This document shows positions 54,793 to 62,615 of a stretch of DNA of 64,000 nucleotides, piece by piece. Position 1 is the stretch's first letter; the number at the start of each line of letters is the position of its first letter. The notes under the pieces are model-generated. The model had not been told where the DNA came from. It saw only the letters and a program-made list of their open reading frames with translations, and did not search any database. Source of the DNA: Calothrix sp. C42_A2020_038 (GTDB taxonomy: Bacteria > Cyanobacteriota > Cyanobacteriia > Cyanobacteriales > Nostocaceae). Location of the stretch: NCBI GenBank assembly GCA_015272395.1, contig JACYLQ010000033.1, positions 310,001 to 374,000 on the forward strand, in the 5' to 3' direction. Position numbers and translations under genes: made by a program.

Positions 54793-55875
54793 ATGATTGA
54801 CCAGGTTGCTGCTGCCTTTGAACAAAAAGACTATAAAACTGCTAGCAAATTAATCAAACAGTTATTACAAGAATCACCCTCAGACCCTTGGGTTAAACTT
54901 TATGTAGGAAAACTCCAGGAAGTATCAGGAAAAAATCAGGACGCTGAAAAGATTTATCGGCGCCTGCTACGAGATGAAACTAATAGTAAAATAGTTGCTC
55001 AAGCACGACAAGGTTTACAACGACTACGCGAATTTGAAGAAGAAGAACGTAAACGTAGTATTTCTCAAGCAATGGCAAATGATAACGCTAACGAACCAGG
55101 TGTACTGATATTAGAACCGATAAATAATGAATTAAAAACGCAAGCTGCACCAAAATTTGCCAGAATCATGCAATTAGACCCCTACAGCGCTAGACTTTTA
55201 CTACCAAGTCGCGGGTGGCGTCTGTATCGCACCGGGGCAATTGGAGAGCTAAAATTTTATGGAGAACAACTTCAGCAAGTAGAAATTCCCTGTTTTTGGA
55301 CAACATTAGCAGCTATACAAAAAATCCAAATCTTTCAAGTCAACTATTTTCAATCTAGTTCTTCACAAGTCACTGTTGTTTGCCATAACCAAAACAACCA
55401 ACTTGGTTCAATTACATTTGCATGGCACGAAATCAAAGCGCGCGTTTTTGGATTATTACCAATCTTCGAGGAAGTTGTGGATCGTAATGCACGGGGAAAA
55501 CTTGAGCGTAAGACTCAAACTCAAGATTATGCACATTTTTGTGATTTACATATCCCTAATAGGGGATGTATTTTAAGACTTTTTGATGGTGGATATGAAT
55601 TTCAAAAAGGAATTGAAATTACACCTTCAAACACTCAAAATACTGTTTGCATCAACTGGAATAATTTATCTAAATGGCTTGACCAACAAATTCCACAAGT
55701 CAAAGTCTGGTCAGATTTTACACCATTCGCTGAAACCGCAATAGACCAAAAAGAAATGCTGAGTCATATCCAACCTCACATACTTCTGTTTCGTAGAGAA
55801 GCAAGTTATTGGGACTCAGCATTTCAGCTTTATAGTGGACTAGTGTATTTAAAAGTTAAGAGCTATGAATTATGA
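54793..55875 (+). CDS. TPR-containing cyanobacterial protein, function unknown
   Basis: 360 aa from the ATG at 54793 (MIDQVAAAFEQKDYKTASKL). The frame is open for 19 more codons to a TTG, but the TPR begins at the ATG. Two TPR-like units (to about residue 75) are followed by a charged linker (EFEEEERKRS) and a C-terminal domain of about 230 residues with RGWRLYRTGAIGELKFYGEQ, whose function is not known. No signal peptide or membrane helix. Probably co-transcribed with rsmE. Confidence 0.8.
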   Translation: MIDQVAAAFEQKDYKTASKLIKQLLQESPSDPWVKLYVGKLQEVSGKNQDAEKIYRRLLRDETNSKIVAQARQGLQRLREFEEEERKRSISQAMANDNANEPGVLILEPINNELKTQAAPKFARIMQLDPYSARLLLPSRGWRLYRTGAIGELKFYGEQLQQVEIPCFWTTLAAIQKIQIFQVNYFQSSSSQVTVVCHNQNNQLGSITFAWHEIKARVFGLLPIFEEVVDRNARGKLERKTQTQDYAHFCDLHIPNRGCILRLFDGGYEFQKGIEITPSNTQNTVCINWNNLSKWLDQQIPQVKVWSDFTPFAETAIDQKEMLSHIQPHILLFRREASYWDSAFQLYSGLVYLKVKSYEL

Positions 55876-55897
55876 ATTATAAACTCCTAACTCCTCA

Positions 55898-56428
55898 CTA
55901 CTTTTGAACAGGTGTTTTGACCTGACGTGCCATTTCCAAGAACGGATTCATGTTTGGACCAGGACGACGACGACCATTGGTGCTAGGAGTCATCAGATAT
56001 TTTGTTGCAAAGTTAGTTTCTTTTGGTTGTGCTGCGGCAGAATTTTTCATTACTGCTGCTCTTACCAGTTCAGCAGGGTCTTTTGGTTTAGCTTCTTGTG
56101 CTTCCTTTTGTGCTCTTGCTTTCTTCGCAGCGTCAATTTTTGATGCTTTCGCTGCTGCTGCTGCTTCTTTTCTGGTCATTTTACCATTTGATGAAGCTGC
56201 GGCAGGCGCCGATGCTGGCGATTCAATAGTTTTTACTTCCTCTTTTGAAGCTTGAGCTTTAGCAGCTTGTTTCTGTTCTGCTTCTTCTTTAGTTAGTTCA
56301 GCGACCTTGCTTGCTGCATCAGCGACTTTGGTTTTAGCCTCAGCAACTTTATTGTCTACTTCTTCTTTGAGTTCTAGAAAAAAGTTGTTGTCGTTGCCTT
56401 TTACTAAATTTTTAATAAACCCGAACAT
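55898..56428 (-). CDS. Ala/Lys-rich cyanobacterial protein, function unknown
   Basis: 176 aa. The middle (about 25-130) is a low-complexity helical Ala/Lys/Glu region (DNKVAEAKTKVADAASKVAE). The two ends look conserved: MFGFIKNLVKG at the start and NFATKYLMTPSTNGRRRPGP NMNPFLEMA near the C-terminus. The pattern suggests an extended adaptor or scaffold with short binding motifs at its ends. No family name can be given with confidence. Confidence 0.75.
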   Translation of the reverse strand: MFGFIKNLVKGNDNNFFLELKEEVDNKVAEAKTKVADAASKVAELTKEEAEQKQAAKAQASKEEVKTIESPASAPAAASSNGKMTRKEAAAAAKASKIDAAKKARAQKEAQEAKPKDPAELVRAAVMKNSAAAQPKETNFATKYLMTPSTNGRRRPGPNMNPFLEMARQVKTPVQK

Positions 56429-56984
56429 GATTAGCCTCTCTCCGTTTGCTTTGATTGCGGTCTCGATTTAAATCGTTAGTAACCAGGTAATATTTTACCT
56501 TTTTGAATAGTTGATTTATAATGTCTGCTTTAAACAAGCTTCGACATTAAAGGCACACTTCAATTAAGTAGCTGCGTCTTTATTCTAATAAAAATTTAAG
56601 CCATAAAACTAGCAGAAGTACTTAAATTTTTTCACCAGTTATACTTGTGCAACTTTTTACCCTAAGTTTTACATCAGCGCAACTAGTCACTCAGTAAAGA
56701 CAAGTTGCCACAGGCACAGTGTCACTTTTGCTAAATAGTCAATACTAAAAACAATACCAGAATATAACCTCCGTAAGTTGAGTGACACCTTATGAAATAT
56801 TATGAGTTTACTTACATCTTAAAGCAATCATTTTTATTATTATTCTTTACAAAAATTTACATTTTGGTTACTGAAACTCGATTTCCTGCTCGAAACAGCA
56901 CAAAAAGTCACTTTTTGACTAACATTGTTAATTTTTAGATTTTTTTACTTAACAATACTTTTACTTAACAATACTATTTTGAGA
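56429..56984. other. Intergenic region before the Rpn remnant
   Basis: About 550 bp, AT-rich, upstream of the leftward Ala/Lys-rich gene. No gene, hairpin or repeat stands out, apart from a short doubling of ACTTAACAATACTTTT near 56946-56973. Confidence 0.5.
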
Positions 56985-57287
56985 TTAGACCCTGCGCGAA
57001 TCGAGCTTATCTCTGGTTTTATAGACACTTATTTAAATTGAACGAAACCGAAGAACAAGCATTTCAAGCAGTAATAAGTATAATGTGATTAGAACAAAGG
57101 GAGGGATATACGGAAATTTTTACTAGCTGGCAACGAAAAAGGCACCAAGAAGCATTATGAAGAAGTCGCACTAAATTCGCTACGTGAGGGTTTATCAGTC
57201 GAGGCAGTTGTAAGAGTTACAGGTCTGCCTCTAGAAAAAGTGCAGCAACTACGGGCAAAGTTACAAACTAAGGAGAACGGTGGATGA
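56985..57287 (+). pseudogene. Decayed C-terminal part of an Rpn-family nuclease/transposase
   Basis: Pieces in successive frames: LDPARIELISGFIDTYLN (56985), frameshift near 57036, LNETEEQAFQAVISIM, TGA at 57086, LEQREGYTEIFTSWQRKRHQ EAL, frameshift near 57158, EEVALNSLREGLSVEAVVRV, TGLPLEKVQQLRAKLQTKENGG and a stop at 57285. The order is that of the C-terminus of Rpn/PD-(D/E)XK-family proteins, abundant in cyanobacteria. The nuclease domain is gone. It ends 16 bp before the hydrolase gene. Confidence 0.72.
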
Positions 57288-57303
57288 TAGTTAAATTATT
57301 GAC

Positions 57304-57906
57304 ATGGAATCTATGCCTGAACTCAACCCAGTTGTATTAGTACACGGTATCAACGATACTGGCGCCGTGTTTAATAAAATGGCGACATATTTGAGAAAAG
57401 AGGGATGGTCAGTACACACACTCGATATGATTCCAAATAACGGTGACGTTGTATTGGAAAATTTAGCACGACAACTAGCTAAATATATTGCAACAACATT
57501 TGACCCCGAACAACCCATAGATATTGTGGGTTTTAGCATGGGGGGGATAGTTAGTCGCTACTATATACAGCGACTTGGAGGAATAAACCGTGTGCAAAAG
57601 TTGATAACTATATCCTCACCCCACAACGGAACAGTTATGGCATATGCCTCAGAGCGTCCTGGATGTGTTCAAATGCGTCCAGATAGTTTGTTTCTCAAAG
57701 ATTTAAACTCTGATGTTATGATGTTGAAGCAACTGAACTTTACTTCGATTTGGACACCATACGATTTAATGATAGTCCCACCGCAAAGTTCACAAATGCC
57801 ATTAGGGAACGAAGTCATAATTCCCGCATTGACTCACCCGTGGATATTAACCGATATTAGAACTATTAAATCTGTCGCCGAAGCTTTATTGGCGCCTTGT
57901 TCGTAG
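57304..57906 (+). CDS. Lipase-like alpha/beta hydrolase
   Basis: 200 aa. Oxyanion-hole region VVLVHGIND (10-18), nucleophile elbow GFSMGG (S78), a late histidine in LTHPWILTD (H178), and an Asp likely between. Resembles bacterial triacylglycerol lipase/acetyltransferase-like proteins such as LipA/EstA. No signal peptide, so cytoplasmic. An ATG three codons in is an alternative start. AGGAGAACGG (57271) lies 33 bp upstream within the Rpn remnant, too far to serve this ATG. Confidence 0.85.
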   Translation: MESMPELNPVVLVHGINDTGAVFNKMATYLRKEGWSVHTLDMIPNNGDVVLENLARQLAKYIATTFDPEQPIDIVGFSMGGIVSRYYIQRLGGINRVQKLITISSPHNGTVMAYASERPGCVQMRPDSLFLKDLNSDVMMLKQLNFTSIWTPYDLMIVPPQSSQMPLGNEVIIPALTHPWILTDIRTIKSVAEALLAPCS

Positions 57907-57920
57907 CATAAAACATTTTA

Positions 57921-58352
57921 TTACAAACCCCGCTCACCAATTTGCATATACTCAGGATTTCCAAAAATAGCTTCTGAATGACGGTAATATTTAAACTCCA
58001 TCAAGTTATAAAAAGGGTCTTCTAAAAAGAAAGTTCGATGTTCCAACGGAGTCCCAACAAAGCGGTCTTTAGCCTCTTCACGAAACAATAACTGACACTG
58101 CTGCGCGCGCTTCAACAAATCTTTCCAATCTTTCTCCTCAGTAAACACAAGCCCAAAGTGTCTTGGGTAAATACCACGTTGAGGTTGAAGGGTTTCCTTT
58201 GTTGTATGTGCAACTAATTGATGCCCGTAAAGATTGAGAATGAGAGCGTGTCTATTTTCGCGACCAGGAATACAGCCTAAACCATCGACATAATAAGCTT
58301 TTGCCTGGGCAACATCTGTGATTGGAAAAGCTAAGTGAAATATAGTTTTCAT
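57921..58352 (-). CDS. VOC-family (glyoxalase/dioxygenase fold) protein
   Basis: 143 aa from the ATG at 58352 (MKTIFHLAFPITDVAQAKAY). The 20 codons upstream that remain open belong to transposon-derived sequence on the other strand and are excluded. Metal ligands appear to be the His of FHLAF, the His of PRHFGLVF and the Glu of NLMEFKYY. Family proteins include glyoxalase I, dioxygenases and resistance proteins; the reaction is not identifiable. Its upstream region is occupied by a TnpB remnant. Confidence 0.88.
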   Translation of the reverse strand: MKTIFHLAFPITDVAQAKAYYVDGLGCIPGRENRHALILNLYGHQLVAHTTKETLQPQRGIYPRHFGLVFTEEKDWKDLLKRAQQCQLLFREEAKDRFVGTPLEHRTFFLEDPFYNLMEFKYYRHSEAIFGNPEYMQIGERGL

Positions 58353-58353
58353 A

Positions 58354-58611
58354 AAAACTTTGCGCGAGTTGTGCCGACTGAGTAAGAACCTGTATAATAC
58401 AGGTTTGTACACAGTACGACAATACTTTTTTCAGGAACATAAACACTTGCGTTATGAGTCTACCTACCATCTTTGCAAAACCAACGAGAATTACAAATTT
58501 CTCAACACAGATATTGCACAGCAAACGCTGAAGGTAGTAGACAGAACTTTTAAAAGCTTCTACGGATTGATTAGTGCAGTCAAGAATGGAAGTTATCAAC
58601 AAAATTGGTAG
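58354..58611 (+). pseudogene. TnpB N-terminal fragment (IS200/IS605 type)
   Basis: Reads TLRELCRLSKNLYNTGLYTV, RQYFFQEHKHLRYESTYHLC, KTNENYKFLNTDIAQQTLKV, VDRTFKSFYGLISAVKNGSY, QQNW, stop. This is the N-terminal (REC/wedge-side) part of a TnpB of the kind seen in cyanobacterial IS1341-like elements, about one fifth of a 400-residue protein. The RuvC catalytic part is deleted, and the start codon region is missing where it meets the VOC gene. Confidence 0.83.
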
Positions 58612-58639
58612 AAAAAGTAAGCACAATGGTTTTACCGGA

Positions 58640-58772
58640 GTGTCTAGGGCTGCATTGACCTAGCCTAGAAGAATTAATCTTCTTAAATTGGAGAAGTTCC
58701 GAAGCGAGGATTTATCCCGCTGAGGAACAACTTCTTAGAATCCCCTCGGCACCAATTCCAGGGGAGGGTCAA
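58640..58772 (+). mobile_element. Right end / omega-RNA-like region of an IS200/IS605 element
   Basis: After the TnpB fragment: GACCTAGCCTAGAAGAA, an extended stem made of AGAAGTTCC (58692) and GGAACAACTTCT (58724), then AGAATCCCCTCGGC with a CCCCT/AGGGG hairpin (58742-58764) and GGGTCAA. The end pattern GAATCCCC(n)GG...GGGG..GTCAA is typical of right ends of TnpB-carrying elements, from which omega RNAs are produced. It is joined to the truncated gene by an internal deletion. Confidence 0.65.
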
Positions 58773-58790
58773 ATAACATCTTGTCAACAT

Positions 58791-58879
58791 CTTGTGGAAC
58801 AGGCAAGGATGCTTGTCAGTGCCTAATACATTTATTTTTACCACAGACACACAGACGCGAGGAACCGGAGCGTCTCTAC
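58791..58879. repeat. Two dispersed repeats behind the IS remnant
   Basis: TTGTGGAACAGGCAAGGATG (58791) is a piece of the GAACAGGC family. At 58851-58879 lies an inverted copy of the GTAGAGACGCTCCGGTTCCT element of 29.6 kb. The GlcNAc-kinase gene ends right after it. Confidence 0.65.
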
Positions 58880-59829
58880 AGGAATTGTTTCAACGCTAAC
58901 AAGCAGGCGCCATAAGCTGGTTCATGTCGTGGCAAAATAACCCTGGCATTATCAAACTCAGTATTAATAGACGCTATAAACTTCTGGCGTATATTGGACT
59001 TTGCTCCCCAAACACTACCCACAGTCACAATTTCAAAACAATCCTCTGTTTTTGCCGCCAAGTTGAGGTCTTGAACAACAACTTTTGTCGCTTGTACTAA
59101 CTCTTGTACACCCTCATTAATAATTCTGTTTGCGACTTCATCTCCATTCACTGCTGCATTATCAACGACAGGCGCCAAACTCGCAATTTCTTTTACACCC
59201 CATCCACGTCGATAAACAACTTCAATTAAATCCTCAATACTTTCTAAGCCAAGCTCGTTTTTAAAGCCTTCAACCAAACTAGTTAAGTGTTCACGTCCAT
59301 CATAAGCGCGCATCGCAGCTTGCATACCAGCAACGGCAATTTTATAGGCGCCACCTTCATCACCTAAAATATAACCCCATCCACCGACTCGCTTAGTTTG
59401 CCCCTGTTGGTTACGTCCAAATACAATAGTACCAGTTCCAGCAGCAACAACAATACCAATATGATTCGCGATACCGCCAAATAGTGCAGTTAAAGCATCA
59501 TGACAGATAATAACATTATTAGGTAATATCCACTCAATCGGTAGATTTGAACTTTGTTGTAATTCTCTAACTATACTTTGTATAACTGCGACATCTTTAG
59601 AACGTCCGGCGCCTGCGAGTCCTAAACATATTGCTTTGACTTGGATTGGTTCTATGGGTTGAATTGCTGTTTTAATTGCTGATTCTATCGATTTTAAGGT
59701 TGCATTGGCGCCAATACTTTGATAATTTGATGCGGATGCTTCACCACGACCTAATACTTGCCTTTGTTCATCCATAACAAGGCAAATAGTTTTGGTACCA
59801 CCACCATCAATTCCTAATACGTAGTACAT
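58876..59829 (-). CDS. N-acetylglucosamine kinase (BadF/BadG/BcrA/BcrD ATPase family)
   Basis: 317 aa. Phosphate-1 motif GIDGGGTKT (6-14), phosphate-2 VAAGTGTIVFG and GWGYILGDEGG, and the C-terminal adenosine motif around VGSVWGA. This matches bacterial and eukaryotic NAGK-type kinases that phosphorylate GlcNAc at O6 using ATP. It lies 115 bp downstream of an AmpG-like transporter on the same strand, which suggests salvage of wall-derived amino sugars. Confidence 0.87.
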   Translation of the reverse strand: MYYVLGIDGGGTKTICLVMDEQRQVLGRGEASASNYQSIGANATLKSIESAIKTAIQPIEPIQVKAICLGLAGAGRSKDVAVIQSIVRELQQSSNLPIEWILPNNVIICHDALTALFGGIANHIGIVVAAGTGTIVFGRNQQGQTKRVGGWGYILGDEGGAYKIAVAGMQAAMRAYDGREHLTSLVEGFKNELGLESIEDLIEVVYRRGWGVKEIASLAPVVDNAAVNGDEVANRIINEGVQELVQATKVVVQDLNLAAKTEDCFEIVTVGSVWGAKSNIRQKFIASINTEFDNARVILPRHEPAYGACLLALKQFL

Positions 59830-59890
59830 GTAGCATTTCTAGATAATTTGTAAAAAAATACAAAGAATTGCATGTTAATAGGGTACATGT

Positions 59891-59914
59891 AGAGATGTCA
59901 CATGTAACGTCTCT
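59891..59914. repeat. GTAGAGACGTTA-type palindromic repeat, copy 4
   Basis: AGAGATGTCA-CATG-TAACGTCTCT, two mismatches from perfect pairing, preceded by GAATTGCATGTTAATAGGGTACATGT. It lies between the transporter and kinase genes, where it could modulate read-through. Confidence 0.7.
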
Positions 59915-59944
59915 AGAATATCAAGTTTTACTGCTATATATAGG

Positions 59945-61207
59945 TTATTTAACATTATCTTGTAAAGGAATAAAAAATATAGAAATCATTCCAGGTATTG
60001 TTAAAAGTAAACCAAATATGAAAAATAATGGATAACCCAATTGTTTTTGAATGGCGCCACTTACTGCTCCAGGCAGAAGTAAGCCCAAAGCCATGAAACC
60101 TGTAGCGATAGCGTAGTGAGAAGTTTTATATTCACCTTGACAAATATATAGTAAATATACAGTAAAACCAGTAAATCCTAAACCGTATCCAAATTGTTCT
60201 AAAGAAACTAGCAGGTATACTAAAGCTAAAGTTGGTTTAATATAAGCCATGTAAACATAAAATAGGTTTGGTAAGTTCATTGCCAAAGCCATTGGTAAAA
60301 GGCATTTTTTTAAGCCAAAGTCTGAAACTAATATTCCACCTAAAATGCCGCCGAGTATTAGAGAGATGACACCGAATGTACCGTTTACTATACCTACTGT
60401 ATCAGTCGAAAGACCTAAGCCACCAGCTTGAATTGTATCTACTAAAAATATTGGGGCGAGTGTAACAAACATTGCTTCGCCTAAACGATAAAGTAGTATA
60501 AATGCAAGAATAGCACCGATTTTTTCTTTTTGAAAAAATGATTTAATTGCTAACCAAAAAGGTACTGCATCATTTGTTTCTGATTTGTTTGGTATGTCAG
60601 ATGGTGGTTTTGGTAAGATGAAGCGATGATAGATGGAAATTAATATAAACAGTATAGCCGTAAATCCGAGAGTGATTGTCCAGGCGCCTTGAATGTTGTT
60701 ATTAAGAGATTTTTCGAGTGTGCCTGCGAGATACAATAAGAAGCCTGAGCCGAATAATATAGCGATACGGAAAAAGAGCGAACGAAACCCGACGAAAAAA
60801 GCTTGTTGTTGACTGTCAAGTGCTAACATGTAGAACCCATCAGTCGCGATGTCACAGGTTGCTGATACAAATGCAGCAACTGCGAATATAAACAGTGAGA
60901 TCGGGAAGAAGTTTGGTAATTGTAACGAAAGTGCTGCTAATGCTAAACACGCGAACATCGCAAATTGTGTGATTAGTATCCATGTTCGTTTGGTAGAGTT
61001 AGTATCGATGAGAGGCGCCCAAAACATTTTGAGTACCCAAGGCAGTCTGAGGAAGCTGATCCAAAATGTGATTTGTTCGTTGCTGATGGCAAGACGTTTG
61101 TAAAGAATAGGCGCCACTGCGGTGACGATGGTGTTGGGTACACCTTGGGCAAAGTATAGGGTCGAGATATATGTCCAGGGGGATGGACGGGAAGGGGTTT
61201 TGGACAT
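59945..61207 (-). CDS. AmpG-like MFS transporter
   Basis: 420 aa from the ATG at 61207 (MSKTPSRPSPW); a TTG nine codons earlier is less likely. Twelve membrane helices. The start STLYFAQGVPNTIVTAVAPILYK, then WVLKMFWAPLIDT, and DIATDGFYMLAL are characteristic of AmpG-type permeases, which import anhydromuropeptides (GlcNAc-anhydroMurNAc peptides) for recycling. The neighbouring GlcNAc kinase supports that role; the exact substrate is inferred. Confidence 0.85.
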   Translation of the reverse strand: MSKTPSRPSPWTYISTLYFAQGVPNTIVTAVAPILYKRLAISNEQITFWISFLRLPWVLKMFWAPLIDTNSTKRTWILITQFAMFACLALAALSLQLPNFFPISLFIFAVAAFVSATCDIATDGFYMLALDSQQQAFFVGFRSLFFRIAILFGSGFLLYLAGTLEKSLNNNIQGAWTITLGFTAILFILISIYHRFILPKPPSDIPNKSETNDAVPFWLAIKSFFQKEKIGAILAFILLYRLGEAMFVTLAPIFLVDTIQAGGLGLSTDTVGIVNGTFGVISLILGGILGGILVSDFGLKKCLLPMALAMNLPNLFYVYMAYIKPTLALVYLLVSLEQFGYGLGFTGFTVYLLYICQGEYKTSHYAIATGFMALGLLLPGAVSGAIQKQLGYPLFFIFGLLLTIPGMISIFFIPLQDNVK

Positions 61208-61322
61208 ATGGTTTGGTGTGAGTTGATCACACAATGTAGAGGACAGGTTTCTGACAATAATCCCAAGTTTGCATCAATACCTGACCAACAGCAATGCTTT
61301 TCTTACTCAAAGGTAATAATAA

Positions 61323-61412
61323 TGTCTTGTGGTTCAGGCATCGCTGCCTGAAAAATAGAACAGGCAAAGATGCCTATTCTACAACACCCCAAAATTAATG
61401 ACACGAACCACT
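61323..61412. repeat. Dispersed ~90-bp repeat, copy B
   Basis: Full-length partner of the repeat at 28758-28850: the same left end and the same right end (ACAACACCCCAAAATTAATG..ACGAACCACTA), with a differing middle that still folds (TAGAACAGGCAAAGATGCCTATTCTA). Confidence 0.75.
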
Positions 61413-61436
61413 ACATTATGAATCAAAACAATACAA

Positions 61437-62519
61437 TTAAACAGTTTTTAGATAAGGATAATCTTGTAGCAACTCACTGTAAACAGCAAGCGTTTCCTCT
61501 GATGCGCGCGTGACGTGAAAACGTTCTAAATTCTGCTGCGCTAGAGATTTCCATTTTTCCAAAGTAGATGGTTCGCTAATTAATTGTGTTAAAGCTGCTG
61601 CAATCGCATCACTATTAAAGGGTGGCACTAAAATACCAGCTTGTCGATTATCCAATGTTTCTGGAATTCCATCTACATCAGATGCCACAATTGCACAACC
61701 TGCTTCTCTTGCTTCTGTCAGAACTAAACCAAATGATTCATGATGTGAAGCTAAAACAAATATGTCTGTTGAGAGCATGTACCGCTGTGGATGAGGTTGA
61801 AACCCTTCAAAGTGAATACGATCGTAGTATTGACTTTCTCTGACATAAGCTTCAAACTCTTCTCGATCAGGTCCATTCCCAACTAAGTACAGGTGTGCAT
61901 CAGTGAATTGAGGAGCAATTTGGATAAAAGCGTCGATTAATTCACGAATACCTTTACGTTTGTACATTCCTGCAACGGTAGTAATTGCTGGACGTGCTAA
62001 TGGTAGTGGTAAGCAATCTTGAATTTTGGGATTGCGTGGACTTTTGAGGTTGGCATTGGAAACTACCCGAACTTTATGCTGTGGAACACCACGACGTATC
62101 ATTGAACTTCCAACTGCACGACTAACAGTGATTACGCGGTCAGCAAGTCCCATTAGTATTGAACTAGTTTGGAATTCGTTGTGAACAGTTGAAACTAAGC
62201 CGTAATTTTTTCCTGAACGCAGGAGCCATGCTAGTACGATACCAGTCATCATATGTCCATGAACGATATCTGGATGAAACTGTTGTGTGATGGCTCGGAA
62301 ATTCCTAACTGCGTTGACAAGCTTGAGCGGTTTTCGCGATTGGTCTAAGTAATAATGTTTGACACCATATTTCGCAAGTAAGGTTTCATATTGTCCACCC
62401 CCTGATGCAAAAGCAACTTGATGTCCAAGTTGTGCTTGTAAACAAGCTAAGTCTACTGCCACATTGACAATACCGTTTCCAATTTCTTCTACATGATTCG
62501 CAACATGCAGTATACGCAT
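61437..62519 (-). CDS. Glycosyltransferase family 4
   Basis: 360 aa. GT-B fold: N-terminal RILHVANHVEEIGNGIVNVA and HPDIVHGHM. Donor domain has VAGMYKRKGIRELIDAF, LYLVGNGPDREEF, IHFEGFQPHP and the EX7E motif in ASHHESFGLVLTEAREAGCA. Followed 96 bp upstream by a PIG-L deacetylase on the same strand. The pair suggests synthesis of a deacetylated glycoconjugate (as in GlcNAc-inositol or surface-glycan pathways); inferred from neighbours. Confidence 0.9.
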   Translation of the reverse strand: MRILHVANHVEEIGNGIVNVAVDLACLQAQLGHQVAFASGGGQYETLLAKYGVKHYYLDQSRKPLKLVNAVRNFRAITQQFHPDIVHGHMMTGIVLAWLLRSGKNYGLVSTVHNEFQTSSILMGLADRVITVSRAVGSSMIRRGVPQHKVRVVSNANLKSPRNPKIQDCLPLPLARPAITTVAGMYKRKGIRELIDAFIQIAPQFTDAHLYLVGNGPDREEFEAYVRESQYYDRIHFEGFQPHPQRYMLSTDIFVLASHHESFGLVLTEAREAGCAIVASDVDGIPETLDNRQAGILVPPFNSDAIAAALTQLISEPSTLEKWKSLAQQNLERFHVTRASEETLAVYSELLQDYPYLKTV

Positions 62520-62615
62520 TTTACTTCCCCCGGCGCCTGCGATTGATTATTGAATATAGGATTTTTAACGTCAAGAAATAAAAGTATAAAATCAAAAGAT
62601 TTGAGTTAAAAAGCT

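Noticed and set aside
58252-58626. 124-codon minus-strand frame
   Set aside because: Antisense to the TnpB remnant and overlapping the VOC start.
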